A DNA stretch of 64,000 nucleotides from Nocardioides marmoribigeumensis. Its GTDB lineage: Bacteria > Actinomycetota > Actinomycetes > Propionibacteriales > Nocardioidaceae. The notes under the pieces are model-generated. The model was not told the DNA's origin. It did no database searches and saw only the letters and a program-made list of their open reading frames with translations. The stretch spans positions 1,798,001-1,862,000 of the forward strand of contig NZ_JAVDYG010000001.1 of assembly GCF_031458325.1 (NCBI RefSeq), in the 5' to 3' direction. The position numbers were made by a program, and so were the translations under genes. Each line of letters opens with the position of its first letter. Within the stretch, counting starts at the first letter, position 1. Positions 7,900 to 17,948 of the stretch are shown here, in pieces.

Positions 7900-8624
7900 T
7901 GGGCGGCCCTATGCTCGCTGAGGTGATCCCCCAGCTCCTCGTCGTCGAGGACGACGACGGCATCGCCGTCCCGCTCGTCCGCACGCTCGAGCGGGAGGGG
8001 TACGCCGTCGAGCGGGTCGCGACCGGGTCCGCCGGCCTGGAGCGCGCCTCCCGGGGTGACCTCGACCTCGTCGTGCTCGACCTGGGGCTGCCCGACCTGG
8101 ACGGCCTCGACGTCTGCCGCCAGCTGCGCAGCGACGGCTTCCCCGGCGGCATCCTCATCCTCACCGCCCGGGGCGGGGAGCTCGACCGGGTGGTCGGGCT
8201 CGACGTGGGCGCCGACGACTACCTCGGCAAGCCCTTCGCCCTCGCCGAGCTCCTCGCGCGGACGCGGGCCCTGCTGCGCCGGGCCCACCGGGTGCCGCCC
8301 GCGGATGCCGGGGAGCAGGCCGTGCCCGCGGCGCCGGCCGATGGGCTCCGGGTCGACCCCCAGGCCCGCCGGGTCTGGGTCGAGGACCGCGAGGTCGGGC
8401 TGACCTCCAAGGAGTTCGACCTGCTCGCCCTGCTCGACTCCGAGCGCGGCGCGGTCCTCACCCGCGAGCGGCTCATGGACGAGGTCTGGGACGAGAACTG
8501 GTTCGGCTCCACCAAGACCCTCGACGTGACGATGGGTCGCCTGCGGCAGAAGCTGCAGGAGAGCGCCGCGCCCGTCCAGATCGTCACCGTCCGCGGGGTC
8601 GGCTTCCGGCTCGAAGCAGGCTGA
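7899..8624 (+). CDS. OmpR/PhoB-family response regulator
   Basis: A 241-residue DNA-binding response regulator. The receiver domain (about 13-125) has acidic residues in LLVVEDDDG, the phosphoacceptor Asp61 in VVLDLGLPDLDG, and the conserved Lys in DDYLGKPF. A winged-helix effector domain (about 145-240) ends with VTVRGVGFRLE. The ATG at 7899 overlaps the upstream stop (TGATG); ATG at 7911 or GTG at 7923 are alternatives nearer the receiver domain. The histidine kinase gene starts 2 bases past the stop. Coupling to the Ig-like gene suggests one transcript with the SipW module. Confidence 0.9.
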   Translation: MGGPMLAEVIPQLLVVEDDDGIAVPLVRTLEREGYAVERVATGSAGLERASRGDLDLVVLDLGLPDLDGLDVCRQLRSDGFPGGILILTARGGELDRVVGLDVGADDYLGKPFALAELLARTRALLRRAHRVPPADAGEQAVPAAPADGLRVDPQARRVWVEDREVGLTSKEFDLLALLDSERGAVLTRERLMDEVWDENWFGSTKTLDVTMGRLRQKLQESAAPVQIVTVRGVGFRLEAG

Positions 8625-8625
8625 G

Positions 8626-9834
8626 GTGCGCCGGCGGCTCGTCGCGGCGTTCGTGGGCCTGACCGTCCTGGTCGTGGCCCTCTACGGCATCCCGCGGGCC
8701 TTCCTCCTCTCCGACCTCGTGCGCATAGACGAGCAGGCCCGCGTCGACCGCACCGCCGACGTGCTGGCCCTGCTGCTCGACGAGCGCCTCGCCGACGGGC
8801 GGGGCGTCACCGCGGACTACCTCGACTCGGTCGCCGCTCCGGGCGAGGGGCTGCGCGTCTCGGGGGTCCCGGACGGCCCCGTCCGCACCTCGACGGTGCT
8901 CGGTGACCCCGACGGCTCGATCCAGGCGAGCCGACCCCTGGCCGGCGGCGGCCGAGTCACGGTCACCCGGTCCGGCGAGGCGGTGGCCGAGGAGCTCGCC
9001 GAGGCACTGCTGCCGCTGGCCCTCCTCGGCCTGCTGCTCGCGGCCCTGGCCGCCCTCGCCAGCTTCCTGCTGGCCGAGCGCCTCGCGCGGCCGTTCCGTG
9101 AGCTCGCCGGCACCGCTCGCAGGCTCGGCGAGGGTCGGCTGCACCCCGACGTGCCGACGTACGACGTCCCCGAGGCCGACGCGATCGGGCGCGCCCTGGT
9201 CGAGGCCGGCCGGCGCCTGGACCTGCTGCTCGCCCAGGAGCGTCGGGTGGCCGTCCACGCCTCCCACGAGCTGCGGACGCCGCTGACCGCGCTGCGGCTG
9301 GAGCTGGAGGACCTCGCGCTCGGTCCCGACGTGTCCCCCGCCGTGACCCAGGGCCTGCACCACGGGGTCGCCGAGCTCGACCGGCTCTCGGCGGCCGTCA
9401 CCGACCTGCTCGAGCTCGCCGACTCGCACCGCGCCGCGACCGAGGCCGACGTCGACCTCGAGACCCTCGTCGCCGAGGCGGTCGCCCGGAGGCGTGCGGA
9501 GGGCGTGCCGGTCGCCCACGAGCCGTCGCAGCCCGCTCCCACGCGGTTCGACCCGCTGCCCGTCCTCCAGGCCCTCGACCTGCTGGTGGAGGAGGCGCTG
9601 GCCGCAGGGGCGCGGGAGGCGACGGTGTCGGTGTCCGCGCGGCCCACGCACCTCGAGCTCCGGGTGAGCGGGGCGGCCCGGGCGGGCGACGGCACCGGGG
9701 GCGCCCCGGAACGCCTCACTCGGGCGGGTGAGCTGGCGGCCACTGCCGGGGGCCAGGTGGCCCGCGACGGCACGACCCTCGTCCTGCGCCTGCCCCGACG
9801 CGCCCCCCTGGGCTCGCGCGATTCGGCACAATAA
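8626..9834 (+). CDS. Membrane sensor histidine kinase with a degenerate ATP-binding domain
   Basis: A 402-residue sensor. The first helix (about 5-25) and second helix (about 126-150) flank a roughly 100-residue extracytoplasmic domain. HAMP follows, then HisKA with His214 in HASHELRTPLTALRLELE. The C-terminal catalytic domain is degenerate. Where an N-box (NLLxNA) is expected the protein reads DLLVEEAL with no Asn, and there is no DxGxG G1 box, although the final beta-strand TTLVLRLPR remains. It may lack autokinase activity and act as phosphatase or phosphotransfer partner, or use an atypical nucleotide site. The GTG start at 8626 directly follows the regulator gene. Confidence 0.82.
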   Translation: MRRRLVAAFVGLTVLVVALYGIPRAFLLSDLVRIDEQARVDRTADVLALLLDERLADGRGVTADYLDSVAAPGEGLRVSGVPDGPVRTSTVLGDPDGSIQASRPLAGGGRVTVTRSGEAVAEELAEALLPLALLGLLLAALAALASFLLAERLARPFRELAGTARRLGEGRLHPDVPTYDVPEADAIGRALVEAGRRLDLLLAQERRVAVHASHELRTPLTALRLELEDLALGPDVSPAVTQGLHHGVAELDRLSAAVTDLLELADSHRAATEADVDLETLVAEAVARRRAEGVPVAHEPSQPAPTRFDPLPVLQALDLLVEEALAAGAREATVSVSARPTHLELRVSGAARAGDGTGGAPERLTRAGELAATAGGQVARDGTTLVLRLPRRAPLGSRDSAQ

Positions 9835-9893
9835 GGACAGGCCCGCACCGCGGGCCACGCGCCGGGTGATCGACCGACAGGAGCACCACGACC

Positions 9894-11078
9894 GTGCAGA
9901 CGGATCCCCAGACCGCTGACGCCGCGATCGAGGAGTACGCCGTCCTCGGCGGACCCACCGACGAGGCCCTCCAGAGCGTCGTCGAGCTCGCCGCCCTGGT
10001 GTGCGACGTCCCGCACGCCGCGATCAACCTGATCACGCGCGACCACCAGCACCAGGTGGCGGCGGTCGGCATCGACCCGTCGGTGTGCGCACGCGAGGAC
10101 TCGATGTGCGCCGCGGTGCTCCACGAGCCGGCCCCGGTGGTGACCCCCGATGCCCGCCAGGACTCCCGGTTCGCCACCAACCCGTTCGTGACCGGCGAGA
10201 TCGGCACCGTCCGCTTCTACGCCTCGGCCCCGCTGGTGACCCCCGGCGGCGAGGCCATCGGCAGGCTCTGCGTCTTCGACGACCTGCCCCACGACCTGAC
10301 CGCGCAGCGCGCGCACATGCTCGCCGAGCTCGCGCGACGCGTCGTGGACGTCCTCGAGCTGCGGCTGCGGACGCGCCAGCTCGAGCAGTCCCGCGACGAG
10401 CTCCGCCGGTCCAACGAGCTGCTGTCGCTCTTCGCCGGCCAGGTCAGCCACGACCTGCGCTCACCGCTCACCGCGATCATGGCCAACGCCGAGCTGCTCA
10501 CCTTGGAGCCCGTCGTGCAGGAGGACGAGGGCGTCGCCGCGCTGGCCGACGCGACCCTCGCTGCGGGGCGCCGGATGGCCGCGATGATCCAGGCCATCCT
10601 CGACTTCACCGTGGTGGGGGCACGTCTCGACATGACCGACCTCGACCTCGGCGACCTGCTCACCGACGTCCTGACCGACCTCGACCCGATCGTGGAGGAG
10701 CGTCGCGCGCGGGTCTCCAGCGGCGAGCTCCCCCAGGTGCGGGGGGACCGCCAGCAGCTCTACGCCGTGCTGCTCAACCTGGTCTCCAACGCGGTGAAGT
10801 TCACCCCCGCCACCACCAGGCCCGTCGTCGAGGTCCGGGCGGTCCGCGAGGACGGCCGGTGGCGGATCGAGGTCAGCGACAACGGCCGGGGCATCCCCGC
10901 CGAGCAGCGCGAGGGCCTGTTCGACCTCTACAGCAGGGGTGCCGGTTCCGGCGGCGTCGAGGGGACCGGCATCGGGCTGGCCACAGCGCGGCGGGCCGTC
11001 GAGGCGCACGGTGGCAGCATCGGGATCGAGGACGCGCCGGGCGGCGGGACGACCGTCTGGTTCACCGTCCCGGACTGA
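9894..11078 (+). CDS. GAF-domain sensor histidine kinase
   Basis: A 394-residue soluble kinase. The N-terminal GAF domain (about 15-160) contains CAREDSMCAAVL and a typical GRLCVFD strand. A coiled-coil linker (about 160-180) precedes HisKA with His186 in VSHDLRSPLTAI. The ATP-binding domain is complete: N-box NLVSNAVKF, G1 DNGRGIP, G2 GTGIGLA. The GTG at 9894 has AGGAG at 9879-9883. No partner regulator is adjacent; it could be an orphan kinase, or it could supply kinase activity lacking in the preceding degenerate one (speculative). Redox or light sensing is typical for such GAF proteins but cannot be assigned. Confidence 0.88.
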   Translation: MQTDPQTADAAIEEYAVLGGPTDEALQSVVELAALVCDVPHAAINLITRDHQHQVAAVGIDPSVCAREDSMCAAVLHEPAPVVTPDARQDSRFATNPFVTGEIGTVRFYASAPLVTPGGEAIGRLCVFDDLPHDLTAQRAHMLAELARRVVDVLELRLRTRQLEQSRDELRRSNELLSLFAGQVSHDLRSPLTAIMANAELLTLEPVVQEDEGVAALADATLAAGRRMAAMIQAILDFTVVGARLDMTDLDLGDLLTDVLTDLDPIVEERRARVSSGELPQVRGDRQQLYAVLLNLVSNAVKFTPATTRPVVEVRAVREDGRWRIEVSDNGRGIPAEQREGLFDLYSRGAGSGGVEGTGIGLATARRAVEAHGGSIGIEDAPGGGTTVWFTVPD

Positions 11079-11101
11079 TCCCGACCTTTTTCCTCCGGAC
11101 C

Positions 11102-11127
11102 TGTCGTAGCCGGGCCGTCCCGTTCGT
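11102..11127 (+). promoter_or_regulatory. Possible ECF-type promoter
   Basis: TGTCGT at 11102-11107 is followed 17 bp later by CGT at 11125-11127, upstream of the DGPF gene. ECF42 sigma factors are reported to use a TGTCGA-like -35 and a CGAC/CGTC-like -10, so autoregulation is plausible. The match is short and read by eye. Confidence 0.3.
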
Positions 11128-11191
11128 GGAGCAGATGACCCGACAGGATGGGCCCGGGCAACCGGCGCCCCGCAACGCTCAGGAGAACCTC

Positions 11192-11545
11192 ATGCCGCAG
11201 TACCTGCTGTCCGTCAGCCACCCCGCCGACTTCGACCCGAGCTCGGTCGCCGAGGAGGACATGCAGCGCATGTTCGCCCAGGTCGGCGCCTTCAACGACG
11301 AGCTCCGCTCCTCCGGCTCGTGGGTCTTCGCCGGCGGCCTCATGCCCGTCAGCGACGCCACCTGCGTCGACGCCACCGGCCCCGAGCCCGTCGTCACCGA
11401 CGGCCCCTTCGTCGAGGCCAAGGAGTACCTCGGCGGCTTCTGGGTCATCGAGGCCGCCGACCTCGACGCCGCCCTCGCGATCGCCACCAAGGGCTCGGCC
11501 GCCTGCGAGGGCAAGGTCGAGGTGCGGCCCTTCCAGGGCGAGTGA
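11192..11545 (+). CDS. YCII/DGPF-domain protein
   Basis: A 117-residue protein of the YCII-related (DGPF) family. The defining motif VTDGPFVEAKEYLGGFWVIE is present near residues 67-86. The fold is a ferredoxin-like dimer; the reaction is unknown. Such genes typically sit beside ECF42 sigma factor genes, as here. The ATG at 11192 has AGGAGAA just upstream (11181-11187). Its stop overlaps the GTG start of the sigma gene (GTGA), indicating translational coupling. Confidence 0.9.
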   Translation: MPQYLLSVSHPADFDPSSVAEEDMQRMFAQVGAFNDELRSSGSWVFAGGLMPVSDATCVDATGPEPVVTDGPFVEAKEYLGGFWVIEAADLDAALAIATKGSAACEGKVEVRPFQGE

Positions 11546-12825
11546 GCCACCCCCTCCCGCCCGACGAGCCGGCCGGCCGGCCCGACGACCCGGCCGGGCC
11601 CGCGCGCGCGACCGTCGAGGCCGTCGTACGCCGTGAGCACGGGCGGGTGCTGGCGGGACTCGTCCGTCGCTTCGGCGACATCGACCTGGCCGAGGACGCC
11701 CTCGGCGAGGCCCTGGTGACCGCGCTCGAGCGCTGGCCGGCCGACGGCGTCCCACCCAACCCCGCCGGCTGGCTCACCACCACCGCCGCCCGCAAGGCGC
11801 TGGACCGGCTGCGACGGGAGAGCCGCCGCGGTGACAAGCACGCGGAGGCAGCGATGCTGCACGACCCCACGCCACCGGACCCGACCGGCCCGGTCACCGA
11901 CGACCGCCTGCGGCTGATCTTCACCTGCTGCCACCCGGCGCTCGCCGAGGAGAACCGCGTCGCGCTCACCCTGCGGCTGCTCGGCGGGCTCACCGTCGCC
12001 GAGATCGCGCACGCCTTCCTGGTGCCCGAGACGACGATGGCCCAGCGGATCACCCGCGCGAAGCAGAAGATCCGCAACGCCCACATCCCCTACGCGGTGC
12101 CCGCCGCGGAGGACGTCCCGCGCCGGCTCACCACGGTGCTCGCCGTTCTCTACCTGGTGTTCAACGAGGGCTACCTCGCCTCGGGGCCCGACGCCGACCC
12201 GGTGCGCGAGGACCTGTGCGCCGAGGCGATCCGCCTGACCCGCCAGGTGCGCGAGGTGGTCGCCCCCCTCGGTCCGCAGCCCGAGGTCGACGGGCTGCTC
12301 GCCCTCATGCTGCTGATCGAGGCACGGCGGCCCGCCCGGCTCCGCGACGGCGTGCTGGTCACCCTCGACGAGCAGGACCGCTCCCGGTGGGACCGGGCGC
12401 TGGTCGAGGAGGGGCACACCCTGGTCCGCGGCTGCCTCGCCGTCGGCCGGCCCGGTCCCTACCAGCTCCAGGCCGCGGTCAACGCGGTGCACACCGACGC
12501 CCCCGCGGCCGCGGACACCGACTGGTCGCAGGTCGTCGCGCTCTACGACCACCTCATGCGCCTGGCCCCGAGCCCGGTCGTCGCCCTCAACCGCGCGGTC
12601 GCGGTCGCCGAGCTCGACGGGCCGGAGGTCGCTCTGGCGCAGGTCGACCGGCTCGGCCTCACGTCGTACCACGCCTGGCACGCCACCCGCGCCGACCTCC
12701 TGCGCCGCCTCGGCCGCGTCCCCGACGCCCTCGCGGCGTACGACGAGGCCCTCCGGACCGCCGGCAACTCCGCGGAGCGCACCTGGCTGGAGAGGCGGCG
12801 GGGTGCAGTTTCACTAGGTACCTAG
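11542..12825 (+). CDS. ECF42-type RNA polymerase sigma factor
   Basis: A 427-residue sigma-70 family protein. Region 2 includes FGDIDLAEDALGEALVTALERWP and region 4 includes LLGGLTVAEIAHAFLVPETTMAQRITRAK. A long helical C-terminal extension (about 190-425), TPR-like, distinguishes ECF42 from short ECF factors. The GTG at 11542 overlaps the DGPF gene stop. No anti-sigma gene is present; in ECF42 the extension is thought to control activity. The last residues (VSLGT) and the TAG stop are encoded by an 86-bp palindromic element, which seems to have landed just after the final helix (ERTWLERRR). Confidence 0.9.
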   Translation: MSHPLPPDEPAGRPDDPAGPARATVEAVVRREHGRVLAGLVRRFGDIDLAEDALGEALVTALERWPADGVPPNPAGWLTTTAARKALDRLRRESRRGDKHAEAAMLHDPTPPDPTGPVTDDRLRLIFTCCHPALAEENRVALTLRLLGGLTVAEIAHAFLVPETTMAQRITRAKQKIRNAHIPYAVPAAEDVPRRLTTVLAVLYLVFNEGYLASGPDADPVREDLCAEAIRLTRQVREVVAPLGPQPEVDGLLALMLLIEARRPARLRDGVLVTLDEQDRSRWDRALVEEGHTLVRGCLAVGRPGPYQLQAAVNAVHTDAPAAADTDWSQVVALYDHLMRLAPSPVVALNRAVAVAELDGPEVALAQVDRLGLTSYHAWHATRADLLRRLGRVPDALAAYDEALRTAGNSAERTWLERRRGAVSLGT

Positions 12826-12893
12826 TGACGTTGGCACTTCCCGAGCGAAGTTTCGCTCGGGGGGTGACAAGTTCACTAGGTACCTAGTGAAAC
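12808..12893. repeat. 86-bp nested palindromic element
   Basis: The outer arms each contain a full palindrome: TCACTAGGTACCTAGTGA at 12811-12828 and TTCACTAGGTACCTAGTGAA at 12872-12891. The core is a hairpin, CCGAGCGAA (12841-12849) with TTCGCTCGG (12852-12860). All three share one symmetry centre (12850.5), so the whole 86 bp is an imperfect inverted repeat. It carries the stop codon of the sigma factor gene and would also work as a bidirectional terminator. It resembles REP/MITE-like dispersed palindromes. No clear target-site duplication is visible. Confidence 0.75.
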
Positions 12894-12941
12894 CATCGCG
12901 CTCTTCCAGAGGCTGGGGGGCGTGCGTGGCAGACTGCCCGC

Positions 12942-13772
12942 ATGGCTGACAAGGACACCGAGGGCCCTGACGAGTCGTCGCTGGAGCTCCCGTCGCTGTT
13001 CGGCAGGAAGAAGAAGCCCAAGCGGGACAGGTCGGCCCCCGCCCCGGCGCGTGGGTCGTCGCGTACGCCGGCCGCCGAGGACACCGCGGTCGTCGAGCCG
13101 GTGCGTGAGCCGGTGACCGAGCCGGTGACCGAGCCGGTGGCCGAGCCGGTGAGCGAGCCGACCACCGTCGTCGAGCCCGTGACCGAGCCGGTGCGCGAGC
13201 CCGAGCCCCCTACCCAGCAGATCCCCCCGGCCGCTCCGGCCCCGGTCCGGCAGGAGGAGCCGAGCCGAGGGTCCGCACCGGCGGCCGACCCGGCGCCGGC
13301 CGGCGCCCGCAAGGCCCCGGCCAGAGCCGCCCGTCGCGCGAGGCCGGCGCGCTCCCTCCCGCCGCTCGCCGCGTCGGTGGCCGCGCTCGTGGTCGGCGCC
13401 CTCGTCGGCCTGCTCGGGGTGGGCCTCACGATCGGGTCGCTCAAGGCCTGCGACGCCATCACCGGCACCGACTCGTGCGGGGGCCCGGGTCTGCTCGTCG
13501 TCCTCGCCGTCGTGATCGTGATGGTGATGGCCGGCAGCGCCCTGCTCCGCGCGTTCGGCGTGAGCGAGCCCGGCGGCCTGAGCTTCCTCGGGGTCGCGAT
13601 CTTCGTCGCGATCTGCCTGGTCTTCCTGCTCGAGCAGCTGCTCGAGCCGTGGATGATCGTCGTCGGCCCGGCGCTGTGCGCGCTGGGCTACGGCACGGCC
13701 CACTGGGTGGTCAACCGGTTCAACACCGAGCTCCTCGCCGAGGACGGCCCGGAGGCCCACGACATCCGCTGA
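12942..13772 (+). CDS. Membrane protein with Pro/Glu/Val repeat region
   Basis: A 276-residue protein of unknown function. The first 125 residues are soluble: a Lys/Arg patch (GRKKKPKRDR), then a repeat tract built on EPV(T/R/A/S) such as EPVREPVTEPVTEPVAEPV, then Ala/Pro-rich sequence. Hydrophobic segments follow (about 147-170, 185-205, 212-235 and 238-255), giving about four membrane helices with the tract on the cytoplasmic side. The ATG at 12942 is the first after the palindromic element. The DNA repeat unit (gagccggtg) makes this tract prone to length change. Confidence 0.75.
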   Translation: MADKDTEGPDESSLELPSLFGRKKKPKRDRSAPAPARGSSRTPAAEDTAVVEPVREPVTEPVTEPVAEPVSEPTTVVEPVTEPVREPEPPTQQIPPAAPAPVRQEEPSRGSAPAADPAPAGARKAPARAARRARPARSLPPLAASVAALVVGALVGLLGVGLTIGSLKACDAITGTDSCGGPGLLVVLAVVIVMVMAGSALLRAFGVSEPGGLSFLGVAIFVAICLVFLLEQLLEPWMIVVGPALCALGYGTAHWVVNRFNTELLAEDGPEAHDIR

Positions 13773-13780
13773 GCCCGAGC

Positions 13781-16110
<2,330 letters not shown>

Positions 16111-16279
16111 GACACCCTCGATTCCCTGGTCTGCGACGCGCCGATCCTACCTGCGGTGCACGCGCCCACCGAACCGATATCGGCGTACGACGTCCCGCCC
16201 GGACGGCGCCCACGTCACAGATCTTGCGGGGAGGAGAGCCAGGTCACGCCCCGGGCCGGAAGATCTTCGCCCCGAGGGG

Positions 16280-16888
16280 TCAGTCGCGCTCGAGGATCTC
16301 CAGCGCCTCGATGACCGCGTCGTCGTCGGAGCCCAGGTCGGTGTCGAGACGGTCGTGGGCCACGACCGCCTGCAGCGCCCGCAGGACCGCGATCGCCTCG
16401 GAGCCCCACGACACGTGGTAGGACAGCTGCCACCACCACAGCGCCTCGGTGACCCGCCCGCTGCGGTAGTGCCGCAGGCCGTGGGCGATCGCCGTGGCGA
16501 TCGAGGTCAGCTCGTCCGACAGCAGGGTCGGCACGACCTCGGGGGTCTCGGCGTAGGGGTCGAAGACCACGGTGAAGGCGTCGAAGTCCTCGAACAGCAC
16601 CCCGAGCCGGTGACGCATGGCGTCGAGGTCGGGGTCGGGCCCGGCGTCGGGCTCGTACTCCTCCTGCAGCTCGAAGTCGACCTGCATGCCGAGCCGGGCG
16701 CCGGCCAGCAGCAGCTGACTGGTCTCCAGCAGCATGAGGGGGACCGCAGAGCCGCCCTCCTCGCCGCGCGAGACGGCCTGGACCGCGATCAGGAACGACT
16801 CGACCTGGTCGGCGATCGTCTGGGCGAAGTCCACCAGCTCCTCGTCGAGCGGTGCACGGCCTTCCTCCGTCATGAGGTTGTCACCCAT
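16280..16888 (-). CDS. DUF5063 domain protein
   Basis: A 202-residue acidic, helical cytoplasmic protein of the DUF5063 family, function unknown. A conserved segment reads [18 protein letters not shown]. The ATG at 16888 ([10 protein letters not shown]) is preferred to one at 16909 because GGGAGGAGGG lies at ideal spacing before it. It overlaps the end of recR by eight bases, so recR-DUF5063 is one transcript, a linkage common in actinobacteria. No catalytic motif is visible. Confidence 0.82.
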   Translation of the reverse strand: MGDNLMTEEGRAPLDEELVDFAQTIADQVESFLIAVQAVSRGEEGGSAVPLMLLETSQLLLAGARLGMQVDFELQEEYEPDAGPDPDLDAMRHRLGVLFEDFDAFTVVFDPYAETPEVVPTLLSDELTSIATAIAHGLRHYRSGRVTEALWWWQLSYHVSWGSEAIAVLRALQAVVAHDRLDTDLGSDDDAVIEALEILERD

Positions 16889-17480
16889 GAACGACCCTCC
16901 TCCCTTCAAACGCTCGTCCGAGCGTCACTTCGTCGGCGTACTCGAGATCTCCGCCCACTGGCAGTCCACTCGCGAGACGGGACACACGCAACCCCATGGT
17001 GCCCAGGAAGCGCGTGAGATACGTCGCGGTGGCCTCTCCCTCGAGATTGGGGTTGGTCGCCAGGATCACCTCGGCGACCGTCCCGTCGGCCAGGCGCGTC
17101 ATCAGCTCGCGGATGCGCAGCTGCTCGGGCCCGACCCCGTTCATCGGCGAGATCGCCCCGCCGAGCACGTGGTAGCGCCCCCGGAACTCCTTGGTGCGCT
17201 CGATGGCGACCACGTCCTTGGACTCCTCGACCACGCAGATCAGGCTCGCGTCACGCCGCGGGTCGCGGCAGATGCGGCAGGTGTCCTCCTCGGCCACGTT
17301 GCCGCAGATCGTGCAGAACCGCACCAGGTCCTTGAGCTTGACCAGCGTCTCGGCCAGGCGGCGTACGTCGGCGGGGTCGGCCTCGAGCAGGTGGAAGGCG
17401 ATGCGCTGGGCGCTCTTGGGCCCGACGCCCGGGAGCCGACCGAGCTCGTCGATGAGGTCCTGGACGATGCCTTCGTACAT
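16881..17480 (-). CDS. recR: Recombination protein RecR
   Basis: A 199-residue DNA repair protein that loads RecA with RecF/RecO at gaps. The helix-hairpin-helix is at the start ([20 protein letters not shown]). The zinc finger is C-x2-C-x8-C-x2-C ([19 protein letters not shown]). The Toprim domain has ICVVEE and the Walker-like [15 protein letters not shown]. The start ATG overlaps the ybaB stop, and its own end overlaps the DUF5063 start. Confidence 0.97.
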   Translation of the reverse strand: MYEGIVQDLIDELGRLPGVGPKSAQRIAFHLLEADPADVRRLAETLVKLKDLVRFCTICGNVAEEDTCRICRDPRRDASLICVVEESKDVVAIERTKEFRGRYHVLGGAISPMNGVGPEQLRIRELMTRLADGTVAEVILATNPNLEGEATATYLTRFLGTMGLRVSRLASGLPVGGDLEYADEVTLGRAFEGRRVVHG

Positions 17481-17854
17481 CAGAAGCCCAGCGGGCCCGG
17501 CCCACCGCCGGAGTCGCCGCCGCCGAGCCCGTCGAGACCGCCGAGCCCGGCCGCGAGGGGTCCGATCGTCTCCGAGGCCAGCGCGTCGGCCTTGGCCCGG
17601 GCGTCGCGGTAGGCCGCGACGATGAGGTCCTCGAGGTCCTCGGTGTCCTCGGGGTCGAACGAGCCGGAGCGGATCTTGACCTGGGTCATCTCACCGGTGC
17701 CGTTGACGGTGACCGTGACCAGGCCGTCGGCGACCGTGCCCTGGACCTCGGTCTCGGCGAGCTGCTCCTGGGCCTGCATCATCTGGGCCTGCATCGCCTG
17801 GGCCTGCTGGAGCAGGGCGTTCATGTCGAAGCCGCCGAACTGGTCTGAGCTCAT
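17480..17854 (-). CDS. YbaB/EbfC family nucleoid-associated protein
   Basis: A 124-residue DNA-binding protein forming tweezer-like dimers. The N-terminal helix is Gln/Met/Ala-rich ([20 protein letters not shown]), followed by the core [15 protein letters not shown] Gly-rich C-terminal tail ([19 protein letters not shown]) follows. It lies between dnaX (94 bp upstream) and recR (one-base overlap), the usual dnaX-ybaB-recR order. ATG at 17854 is the natural start; an internal ATG at MNALLQQ is possible. Confidence 0.93.
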   Translation of the reverse strand: MSSDQFGGFDMNALLQQAQAMQAQMMQAQEQLAETEVQGTVADGLVTVTVNGTGEMTQVKIRSGSFDPEDTEDLEDLIVAAYRDARAKADALASETIGPLAAGLGGLDGLGGGDSGGGPGPLGF

Positions 17855-17948
17855 CGTGGGTGCCTTTCGTGGGCGGGATCGTGGGGTCGTCCGGGTGGTC
17901 TGGGTCGTGAGGGTCGCGGGCGCGGGTGCTGCGGCCGGACCGGTCGGG

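Noticed and set aside
12876-13760. A 294-codon minus-strand frame over the Pro/Glu/Val membrane gene
   Set aside because: Antisense shadow. Its VSLGT ending comes only from the palindromic element read on the other strand.
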